In this document: piece by piece, positions 39,801 to 52,000 of the stretch
Numbering within the stretch: position 1 is the stretch's first letter
How the letters are laid out: each line of letters starts with the position of its first letter
Position numbers and translations under genes: made by a program
Source: Micropterus salmoides
Lineage: Eukaryota; Chordata; Actinopteri; Centrarchiformes; Centrarchidae
Assembly: GCF_014851395.1 (NCBI RefSeq)
Contig: NW_024041039.1
Coordinates: 2,490,360 to 2,554,359, forward strand
Length of the DNA: 64,000 nucleotides
Direction of reading: 5' to 3'
The notes under the pieces: model-generated
What the model saw: only the letters and a program-made list of their open reading frames with translations
What the model was told of the DNA's origin: nothing
The model's database searches: none

Positions 39801-42800
39801 CCTTTCCTGCAGACAGACGGGACCTCTTCTTATCAGGTCACTGGAATCAAACCTCTACCAGAGCCATGCGTTTCTGATCCATATACACTAGTTTAGAGTA
39901 TTTTCTGAAACCCAGTCCAATCAATTTAAACACTAGCGGCACCGTGCAGCGCTGTTTTTATATGGGGGTTCCCGTATTGTTTGTGCTGTGCAGGCGGCAA
40001 GATTCACATCCTGCCAACAAAGGCGGTGGGGGAGACTGCTAGAAGGAAACAAGGATGTAAAAAATGTAGAAATTTAAAATAAAAAATTGGCTTTGCAAAT
40101 GTTCTCTGGGGAAATGCATTCAGCGTTTTTCAGATACACACAGAAACATAACTTTTTTTAATTGTTAACATGAAAACTCCAGAGGCCACCTTTAAGCCTT
40201 TTGGCCTGACGGAGCGCCGAGTGAAATGTGTTTCTGCCTTTTCTGGGCTGAGTGAGCGGCCAGTGCCACAAACACTTCTAAGGAATATTTAAAATAATCC
40301 TTGAAGTCCTGAAACTTCAATGTAGTTTTGTTTGTTTTGCAAGATTGTTTTTGTCGTCAGTCAGCCGTGTAGAGACGGAGAGAGCAGAACGGGCGACACA
40401 GGGAGCTGCTGCGGTTAGATGGGATGCATATTAACTACTGGGATACTAGGATGCCCAAAAAACAATATTATTGTTATATTTCTGTTGTTACTGCACAAAA
40501 GTAGAGGTTTCTACATTTGTACAGAACGTGCAGATGTTTTTGTCTGGAGCTGCAGCTTCATGTCTCGACGTGCCGTGAGAGCCGGAGGTGGTCTGCAGCT
40601 CTGTGTGTGTGTGTTTTTCCTCGGGGAGTGATTTATACATGGCCGCTGTGTCGCACAGCGGGGCCCGACTGGGCGTCAGGAGCCACTCCCCGCTGCTGTA
40701 AATGGTCGCCATGGAGACAAAGGTCTGCCGAAATGTCTGCCGCAGCGGGCCGCTGGCAGCGCTGTTGACGGCCGTTTGACCTCCGACCCCCACAAGCGGC
40801 TCCAAGACTCCCCCCAGCGAGCTCAGATTAATCGCCGCTGTCACGCGGAATGCTTGAACCTCCAGCACGGGATCTGCACTGGCCCTAAATCTCAGGTCTG
40901 GGTGACTTTTGTTTTAGAGGTTTGAATCCTACCGGGGCCGCGTGCTAACACTCATGCTGCCGTAGACGCCCACAAAATATTTGCTCTGTCTTTGTGTGAG
41001 GGAAAGTAAACAGCTTGTGTTTCTGGTTGATATGCGCGTCTTTTTGTTTGAAGGGTTGAGGTGACCTCCTGAAGAGAGAGAGTCTCACCTCATGAGCTTG
41101 ATGGCTCATATTTACCTTCATTAATAAAACCATTGTGCAAAGAGAAGGGGAGCGACCTGTCAGAACCTCGTTGAAAATAATCAAACACCTTGTGAACATG
41201 ACAAGAATTATTTTAAATGAACAAACATTTTAAACCGTAAGATTTACAATAGATAAGTGGAATAAAGACATAAGTGGATGACTGGAAGTACAGTAGAATA
41301 AAATGAAACGGAACAGGAAAAAATGGCTGCTGACTCTGCCACAAATGTGAAAAATGGACTTATTGCTGCTGTAGGAAAAAGAATAGCTCTGGTTTTTGAC
41401 TCTTGGTCGGATAAAACAAGACAACACGACACCTTTGGGACACTGTCACCAACTACTTCCTGGCGTTTTTATAGACCAAATGAATAAAAGATTAATCAAA
41501 GTATTCTGCAGATGAACTAGTAATTAAGACTTCATGTGGTGATTGGCAGTGTGATACTCGTGGCCTTTTTCTACCGGTTACTCCTTTTGAAAGAATCCTT
41601 GTAATGAAATAATTTCATCTGGGAACGACCTTTGGCTTTTGAGTTCACCTTTGTTGGTTCACATTTACAACATGAGCTTATATCACAAAGTGAAACCAAA
41701 GAAAACCTAAAACGCATAACAGATCATCAGCAGGTACCAGAGAGAAATCTGTCCCTAAAGAGATCAAACAGGAAGTCGTTGACTTCAATAATTGAATTAA
41801 ACTTCACTCAGTCCAAAAACAAAGTAGAAGCTCTGAAAGTCAAATCAAACTTTAGTTTTTCAGCAGTCACTGTGTTGCAAAAAGGCTGAAGTAAACCGAG
41901 ATGAAGGCAAAGAGGTGAAAATCATTAACAGACAAAAGAAACGGAGCTAAAGAGCTAAACACACATCTATTAGAGCAGCAGACAGTAATCTGGGTCGCTA
42001 CATGAAGAGCTACAGAAATGAAAGACTGCGGGGAAGTAAAATGAGGAGGGAACATGTGATGAAGTGGAGGTGACCTGAAGACTGAGCTGAGGGAAGTCTG
42101 GCGTGTGGGCTTGAATACAGAAACGACGGTGGGAAGCTCGTTCCGCAGGGAAGCAGTGCAACTTTATCAAAAGGAAGTGAACATTTAAAGTTGAAGTACC
42201 TCTGCATACTAATTAAGGAGAGTTTCCTTTACTGAAATGTCAATAAATCCCCAGTCTATGCAGCGAACAGCAGTCTGCTCTGTGGAGGCGGTTTTCCCCA
42301 CATTTCTCCCATAACATTATAAAATGGTAAAGCGAGCATAACTGATAATGATATTAAATTATTAAAACATGAGACGACGTGAAAGGTTTGGCTCGTAGTG
42401 ATGAACCCACAGAGAATAATCGCCTGAATCTGCAGCTCCCCCTCGGCTTTACAGAGCTTCTTAATGAGTTTCTGCTGTTCGTTTAGCTGCTGATTGTGAA
42501 GACGGAGGACAAAATGTAGCAGCGATAACGGTCTAGAGTCCTGTCAGCATTTAGCAGCATCTGATAAGCCTCCACACTCGCAGATCTATCATTCAAACTA
42601 GCCTCCCTAATATTTCCACGTCTCACCAGTTACCTGAGACAACATGCCAACGTCAGTGGGGCCCCAAACGGACAACATACAGACCTTATCCTGCAGTGTC
42701 CCCCTCCTTGTCTTCATGGATCGTCCTCACTTGGCGTTTTGGTTGAGGGCGACAGCAGGATTGATATGTTTGCTGCCTCAGCAGTGAACGGAGCCGACCT

Positions 42801-45800
42801 CTCACTCCTCTGTGGAGGACAGAAGCAACATGTCACATTAAAAATGTTTTCAGTTTACGGAGCAGTGTGTCTGGGAACACTGGTATCTTGTGCACGGCCT
42901 GCAGATTGGATGGACTTTGTGGAACAGAATTTTACAGAAGCCCTGAGCGGGATAATTATTTCGTGACCTTGAGATAACGACACATAGCTGAATACAGGGG
43001 CCGGCAGGTGCGTTTCTTCAGGATCATTTCGGAGACGTTTCCAGTGTCACTGGTTAGCTCAGTTGGTAGAGCACAGGACTCGGAAACATAAGACTGTGTT
43101 GGACTCCCGCTCTCAATGACTGTATTGTCTTTTTATTGTCCTCGTCAGCAAAGTTGTTATGAAGAGATTCAGGGGAATCCAATCACATGTTTCCCAGCAC
43201 GGGCTTTATTGTGAGCATGTGAAACAGTGTCTTCATGAGAACTTTGTTGAAGAGGAAATTGGTCTTCAGGGAGGATTGAAGACACAACCATTTGACAATG
43301 AGTCCTGTTCTCTACCAACAGAGCTAACCTGTGACGCTGAAAACTCCTTTGAAGTTAGATTGAAGTCTAACTACGGTGTTGATTAATGTGCACTGTCCCT
43401 GTTAAATTAAAAAAAAAAAAAAATGTTATTAAGAAAACAACAATTCATAAACTTGAGCTCAAATGATCCCGTTATCACAGGAAAATAGAGAAATATTTGA
43501 ATGGATGGCCGCTTAGGGCTTCTTTCCTCATTTCATTGATCAGGTTTTCAAAGCGTTTACGTTACTTTCTTAGTTTCACTGAACTCCTGGATGCCTACAG
43601 GATCATGATTGTTATATGATCACATTGACACACTCCAGTTGAGCCAAGACTGCCTGATATTACTGTTTGACATAACTTCAGGCTACTTCATAAGAATAAA
43701 AAAAGCTCTGTCCAGACTCTTTAGTTTCTGACTCTGAACACATGTCGGCTGTGTGATCTCCTTGTGCTAACTAATAAGTCATATTTTTTCACTTCCATCC
43801 ACTGAGCCTCGACTGAAACAGTTTGAAGCCCCCCTGGGAGACCCGCCTCCCAGTTTTGAACCCCTCTGATCTCGATGCAGTGATAGAGAACATCACAGCA
43901 GCTAACAGTTGTAGAAATCCAGCGGAGCTCGTGTGGCTTCCGCCTCCCTGAAAGCCCATTTTGTTTCCATGGTACCCGAGAAGATGGAAGTGTTTAGTTT
44001 GTTGTGTTTCCCAACATGCACCTCACTTTTTAACAGCGGCACTTAACAGATGCTTGTGGGCAGCGCTGGTCATGGTTACCGCTGTTGCTATGCCGCTGAA
44101 GAGACCCTGTGTGAATGACTGCCTCCGTCCTCCCTGGATTCGTACACACTGCAAAAACAGAAACATAAATGACTCTTTTCGTTCGTGTTTTTTATTTTCT
44201 TTTATTGGTTTAATTGACCGTTTGTCCATTCTGTTGTTTTGTACCCACATTTTTTCTTACATCTTATTTCTTTATGGTACATTGTATTTTCCATGGGTCT
44301 CTGTTGTTTAGCTGTTTTCCTTATTAGCCCCATTAGCTCTGCACTGCTCTGCTTTTTATACTGTAGAAGCTGCTGAGCCAATAGTGATTGATTTTTTTTT
44401 TTTCCTCTGAAAGTGCTCCAGCTTGCCAAGCACCAGTCTGCTGTGGAGTACAGGACAGTGTTGTATGTAGAGATAGTTTGTTGTCCCTTTTTTAAAAACG
44501 GAAAAGCTTAATTTAATTATGGCTTATGAAGTGGAAAACATCAAATTATGCGATTAGTTCAGTACCCGGTGCTCGTTTTTATTTTTAAATATCTCTTTAA
44601 CTTCATTTTGTTTTCCACATTTGAGACCTAAGCTCACATTGAGGCCTCTTTAAGGAGCCGTCGTGCTGTAAATTCAGTTGTTTTTCTGTCACTGCATCAG
44701 CTGCACCATCACAGAGTCGGCGAGGTCACATGTCAAGTATCTAAGGGGGGAAGTTTGTAATCTAAGCACCGTGTCAAATCATGTCGGTTAAGTACTGAAC
44801 TGTGTCAAAGATCGAATTTTTCAAGAGTTTATTTTAGAAAATCGAGGGTGACTTTGTCGCCACAAGGTCTGGCTTTGTAGTACGAGGGAGTGACGTGTGT
44901 GAGAGATCATACTCCCGTTAAACCTTTGATCACTCAGACTTCATGACTGATCTGTGTGTGTGTGTGTGTGTTATTGGTGTGTGATCCTCCCAATTTGTGT
45001 GATTAGTGGTGTGTAACACTGTGATCCTCCCCTCTGGTCACGCCACCAGCCTCTGACGACACATACGACGGTCAACACTGCCTTATAACACACTGATGTT
45101 TTATGATCCGTTCTTTCTGTCTCACGCACTCTCTTCCTCCGTCAGAAAGCTGCACTGCATGTCTCGTCACGCTATCTCCCATTAGACTGTGAGAGAGAGA
45201 GAGTGTTTAGCCCACAGCCATTAAGAGCCACCCGTCTCAATGAATGGCTAATCTCTGTTCACAAGACCAGTCACGGTCCCCAAAATATCTGCGAAGGACG
45301 GACCCAGCGCCGCAGTGCGCAGCCGGGCGCTAAATGACCCAGAAATCTGTCTGGAGAGATGTCAAAGCTCTCATCAAACAGCCACGGATGGGTGAGTGGG
45401 TTATTAAATATGGCTGCCTGTATGTGTACCAGATCATCTCATAAGCAAAGAGAAAGTGATGGAAATCCCCCCAACATGAGGGCGGGCATTGTTAGGGCGT
45501 GGGGATAAAATAAGTCATCAGCGATGAGCTGCTTAATGAACACGCCGCTGTCTGCAGAAGTTAGAACCAAACAAACGATAACGTGTGTACGGATGTTTTC
45601 CTTCTACCTCCAGTATTTCCAACTTGGCTGACTCGTGTTTAGTCACAAATATTGATAACGTAGGATTTGAAACCAAGTTTCAGGTGGTTTTGACTGCTGC
45701 TTTTAATGTCAGGTCGCATCAGCGTTTAAAAAAAGGTGAAATTGAGCTGCAGAATTAATTTCAGACAGTTTACAGACCGGCCGGGGGGGGTTGAATGGGG

Positions 45801-45978
45801 TCTGTGCTGGATGGACCGGCCAGAGGAGAAGAAAACGCAATCAGTCTTTTTGGATGAATCTGCGTGGTCTCCTGCCAAGCTGCACACCGGCCCACAATGC
45901 ACTGCAGCCTGAATAGAGACAACTCTGCTCAAATGAGTGTGTGCGATTGAATCTCTATCGTATGTTTGTATACAAGGT

Positions 45979-46018
<40 letters not shown>

Positions 46019-49000
46019 GGAAAAGTATGGAGGGGGGTGGGGGGTGTATTATGCCTGATTTAATTGTGCTGAAGAGCTGAAGGAGGCTGTGTTCCTGTTT
46101 GTGTGTGTTCCTGTTTGTGTGTTTGTCTGTGTGTATTTGTGTTTCTGTGTGTGTGTTTCTGTGTGTGTTTGTATTTCTGTGTGTGTGTGTGTGCCTCGGA
46201 GGATCCAGTACCCCAGCTGGAAAATCAAGTTGGAAGCTCAGATTATCATCATTTATTTACATCCGAGCTCATCGCAGAACTAATTTCTTCAACCCCCAGC
46301 TTGCAGATTATTCCTCCTCTCCATCTCATTCCTTCCTTCTCGTTATGTTATTGATTGGATTATTGCATGAACAATGAAAAGATTCCCTTTGCGCTGGTTT
46401 GTCTCGGTGTATTCGTGCAGAGCTGGAACAGGGAGGCAGTGATTGGAAATAGACGTTGATTTAAAGAACAATAAAGAAGGGGATGCAATCACCGGAGAGC
46501 GAGATTAAAAAACAAGAGGCTTGTAGAAACGTCTCACCTCGACAAGCAAAACAACAAAATGTCATGAAGACACACAAACACTGAAGATGTAAATGAGAAG
46601 ACGCACAACATGATGCACAACGATTATGAGATCTATAAAATCACAAGGGGGGTTATATTACAATGAATGTGGTAATGAGAGTGAGGATATGTGTGTGTGT
46701 TTTGACTATACTATACGCAGCAGCAGCAGCAGCAGCTACTGCTTTCATTAGAGATTCTATGTGTAACAGACTCCAGAGTCTCTCAGTAATTAGAAATGGA
46801 AATATTTGTAATACAGTACAAGAGGAAGATCACTTTCCATTCTGGCTGACACGGTTTGGTCCAGTTTGTGTGTGTGTGGTGTCTGATTTGGATTTTAAAT
46901 GAAGAAAAGTCAGTTGAACAGAATTGCAACTAAAATCTGTCCCCGATAAGATCACTGTAAAATTTATGGTTTATGGAAAAGATGAGTTTAGATTCATCAA
47001 CAGAGGCCTTTTTATGTTTTTAATGAAAGACAAAAGTCTCGTCAAAACATCAGGCTGTGTGAGGCTGTACGTGATCGCAGCTTTGCTTTGAGCTAAATGC
47101 TAACATCAACACGCTAACATGCTGACAGCGGCGCTGGGGGGGATCACCAGAGTGACTGCAGTTCGTCCTGAAAGCGACATGAATGTGTGGCTAATTTCAC
47201 TCCAGTAGTTGTAAAGAGATTTCACTCCAGAGATATCGGACTCACGGTGGCAGAAATGGATGATAAATGGACTGCAGTTACTGCGTGTAGCGCCTTTCTT
47301 GTCTCACCACCCTCCAAAGCGCTTTGCACCCCTTTCACAAACTGGTGGCGGAGGCTTCAACGCAAGCCGCCACCTGCTCACCAGAAAGAAATTTGGGAGC
47401 AATTTGGGGTTCAGAATCCAGGGACACTTTGCCATGCGGGCTGGGGAAGCCGGGAATAAATAGGCGACCCGGTCTACCTCTAAACCACAGCCGCCTCGTC
47501 AGGGGATCTCCAAAGTCAGGATCCTTCATCCTCTAGGGAACCGTTTGTACCTCAGTTCAAGGCAACACATCCAATCAATCACAGCTTGCTGAAAATGGCT
47601 TTTATTTTACTCTTTTAACCCTCATTATTCTCTGTAATGATCCTTTGAGGCTCGCTGATGTTCCCTGTCGCTCTGACCTCTGACCCCCCTCACTATTGAC
47701 CGCTGAGGACCAACAATAGATTCTGTTGCAGTTAATGAAGTAGCTCCATGTGAGGCTGGAGACGCGTTTAACAATAGTTGGTTAGAACCCGTAGCACATT
47801 TGTCCTCTTTACACTTACAACTCATTAATGGATTAACACAGATGAAACTCCGCGTACACACACCGCTGTTCTCGCTGTGAACCCTGCAGTGGCCACGCGT
47901 CGTAAATATCAAGCCTGTTTATAACCAGCAGTTTCAGGGACAGCAGAGCGCCAGCCTCCTTTTGTGTTCGTAAATGGGCGAGTGGATTTACAAGGTTGTT
48001 TATTAGTCATTATGCAGCACAAGGCTGCATAACAAAAGGAAATTTGTAGTTCCTTCATGCTACACAACACGTAGTTAATAAAAGTGTATGTACAGTTATT
48101 TATATACAGACACGTATCCACCCCGAAAATTCCACAGTGCATTTTTTGAATTTGCATCCGGGCTGAATGTAAACAGCAGCAGCGAGATGACGATATGAAA
48201 GTTTCATCTTCACAACAAACAGTCTGACATTTGGGAAACAGAGTCCATCTTGACTGCGTTGGAGCACCAAAAACACAGAGTCCACCTCCTCATCTTGCCG
48301 GAGTCTTGCGCTCACAGCTCGGAACACGGACCACCTGCCGAGTGCTTGATCCGGGATGTTGGTGGGTCAGGTCTCTAACGATGTGGACACAGTCTCTGAA
48401 CTCCGTTGTCTGGTCAACATGAGTCCCATTTGGTCCAGACTGGATCTTTAGGAGCAGAATTAAGTCCTAGCTGGGCCAGCTTGGCTCTTTCCTCTCGCCG
48501 TGGCGCCTGGTCCGGTTGTTTGAGCCGGGTGGATCTCCGCTCTTTAATCCAAAAAACCCCGTCTTCATCTTCCAATGACTTTGACTTTTTACGTCAGAGG
48601 TAACACATGTTTTGAAAATAAAGTTGGGGAAAAAAACAGATAAAAAACAAAAGTGTAGGGACGTTTTGAAGGAGCTGCTTCCGCAAGCGCGACCGGGCGC
48701 CTTGTCCAAATAGTGAAAAATGTCCACATGCTTTCTTGTTTTGTCCAACCGAGTCTGAAATGCAAAAATATTCATTTACAACGATGCACAACTGAGGAAA
48801 AATGCGTAGTCTGTAAATGTACTTGATAAATGTCTTTTAATGATTTACTTCCTGTTTGGAGGTGTTCATCTGACAGGAAGTGAAGGTGAAACAGTTTTGT
48901 ATTGATTATTGATCCACATGTGATTGGACTCACATGCACGTCAAAGATCTTTTGATGGGACTTTAATCAGATTCTCAGATTTGCTTCCTTCCACACTTTG

Positions 49001-52000
49001 CTCATTTCCTACTTCCACTTTTTTTCTCCTTCCCTCCTTGTGCCCTGCTTCCTTCCTACAATTGTTCCTTCCCTTCTGTCACTTGCCTTGTCTCTTTGTA
49101 ACCTCCCTCCTCGCCTCCTTCTCCGCCCCTCTTTTCTTGTGCCATATTCCCCTCTCGGTGCCACGAGTCCGTCTCATAATTCGTCTGCCTCGTTTGTTCC
49201 CTCCGTCTCTTGGCCATCCTTCTCTTCTTCACCCTCTGCATATCCCTTTCTCTCATCCTCCCTCTCTGTACCCTCCATCCTTTCCTCCCATCCTCCCTCC
49301 CCGGTGTCCGGGTCAGGGCCCAGGGGAGCGAGTGTAGTGTAGCACATGCTGAGATTTTCTAATGAGCTTTGAAAAAGGAGGGGGTAACGTTGGGGGTGAA
49401 GATTTGGTGTTACCCCCCTCCCCCCTTCCTTTCCCTTCTTTACCCTGGTTAAAGCAGATTAATTAAAAGCTCACTCTCTTTTTTTATCAGCAAGAGTTGA
49501 GCACTTACTGTAAGCCTCCAGGGAGGGCTCAGCGCCGGGCCGGGTGGGCAGGGAAGGGAAAGGGGCGGGGAGCCTCCGGGAGCTATGCTAATTCCAGCCA
49601 GTGGGCTGGTGGGACGGCTGCTGAGGAAGTTCTGCCGGCGGTACGTTCATCTCTGATTATCTCTGACTGTCGAGGAAGAGATTGTGCTCGCAGACAGACG
49701 GTCTGGCTGTCACTCACAGTTCGGGCTGGATTCACATTCACACCGTTTCTTCTCTCGTTCTCGTTAGTTGGCTGTTAATCTGAGCTGGCTGCCTGAAGCC
49801 AAGCGAGACTCGAAGCCCCAGACGTAGTAATCGAAATCAAATCCTCACCCTATGTTGTGTCAACAGTAAACCCTGTAATAAAGGATGGAATGAATATATT
49901 TTGTAGTACAGGCTGCAAGGAGCCCTCACAGAATGTTCATAATACCCAGCTGTGCAGATGTGACTATTAATATTAATTATTATGATCATTGATCATGATT
50001 TTATCCCTCGAAGCTTGTTGTGATCACCAAGTTTATTTTTGTGGTTGCAACTTCCCCTCCTGTATGAACATGATTGGGGGCAGTTTTTACTCTTTGTTGA
50101 CAGAAAGGAGCACAAAGGAGGCTCTGCTTTTTATTTATTTATTTTTTTTGAAGTCATGCTAGCATCCTGGCTCTAAGGTTGGCAAAGTTGGCTGGTCCAC
50201 CACTTTGGTCTGGTCTGAAATATGACAGCGTCTGTTGGATAGATTGGCATTTTTGCACAGATCTCCTCGGTGCCCAGCGGGTGAATCTGAGTAACTCTGG
50301 TGATCCAAAACAAAATTCCCGTCAGCCTCAGCTGGATCTCTGCGTTTATTGCTAATGAGCGAATGTTACGCAGTATGGTTTGAATATGGGGATGACGGCA
50401 TGCGTTTTCAGACATTCATAGTGTTGTAAATAGGGATGGATATTGCTACTAGGCCAGAGTGAAATTTGAAGCAAAATGATATTATTGCTATTAAATGTAC
50501 TTAAACATAACAATAAATTGTTTTCTAAACTTACAAAGTTGCTTATTAATTATGCAACGTAAATCTTATCACTGCTCACTCTTAATCATTCAACTTAAAC
50601 CTCCATGTCAGGCTGCTCACTTTATACGATCAGCCTCTTCTGGCCTCCTGGTTCTGACGGAGTCCTGGTTCTGACGGAGTCCTGGTTCTGACGGAGTCCT
50701 GGTCCACAGCATCACAGCTTTTGTGGGATCAACATTTTTTACACAGCCCATGGATTTCTTGATCTCTGGGGAGGACCGGCAGCTAAAAGCTAAAACACTC
50801 CTAGTACAACTAATTTTGTAATCAGCTCCAAACACTAGCAGCTTTCACGCTGCCTTATTTCACGGGTATATTGCGCCAATCTGCCGGCTCGCTGCACTTT
50901 ATGAAAGGTACGGAGCAGGTTTTATCCGTCTCTGAGCGGGAAAGTTTGTTGACAGACACGAGACAGAAAGACAGAATGAACAGTTTGTGAAAAGCCACAG
51001 CCGCCATGCCGCGGCACGCACGCCACTGCTTCCTGTAAAGCCGGGCCGCTCTGTGAGAGCACACATGGTTGCGGGATAAAGGCCTTTTCACACGTGATGG
51101 AGCTGCAAACTTTAGTTCAGTGTGAATAAGCGAATGCGACATAAATTCGGATATTCTTTCTGCGCGGATTTCCGTTAGAAGCTACACTGTCACTCTCCCC
51201 TCCCGACTCCTGTCCCCCAACGCCCTCCAAATCTACGCCAATCAAACACAAGTAGCATAAAAAGAACATAAACAACAACCAACGAACGCCTCTAATCTGT
51301 GTGTTACATGATTTTAGATCCCTTGGTTAGTGCAACACACAACCGACAAGAACGCCGGTCTGCTGCTAATTGCCGTCAAATAGAAATTATATGCCGAATA
51401 CATTTACCTGCCAATATGGCGGGAAGCCCTCAAACATTTGGGCGCCAAACAGAAAATGGGGTGGCAGGTGTTAATTTCCTTTCCTGGTTGACACAATAGA
51501 GCCAAAGGATGTCATTAACATCATGAGGCTCTGTAGTTCACTGCCAGCCTCTTCAGGTCCCGTACGTCTTGTACTGTGTCGCTGGCTTCAGGCAACAAAC
51601 TCCAAAACAGAGAAGTGGAAATAAAGGACAAGAAGCGGGTGTGAATGAAGCTGAGCAGAAACAGACACTGTGTCCTCACGGCTGAGGGGAACAGTGAAAT
51701 GTAATCCGAGCAGTCCGCAGAGTGAAAGACTTTATTGTCGTCTGATGTCTGGAAATGAAAATCATTACTCTCGGGCTTTGAGAGGTTCATAAAATCTGCA
51801 CATTTAATTCTGTTGTCGACTCACTTTCTACAGGGTCATGAAACCGAGGCATTATTTAAAACAGGGAGAGTTAGGGGATTTCATGTGTTCTAATGTTATC
51901 CCTGTGTTTGGAGAGAAACGCTTCTTTTGGTTCCCAGGACTTCTCCCTCTTTGGATATTTTAGTGGTTAAGTTTAGTTAGTGTTGTTCTTCTCTGTCCAG

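Noticed and set aside
43045..43125. Functional tRNA gene
   Set aside because: The D-arm is good but the anticodon stem does not pair and the T-arm is degraded; a longer body with a poly-A tail fits a SINE better.
46089..46377. Cys/Val-rich ORFs in three frames
   Set aside because: Translation of a degenerate GT tract.
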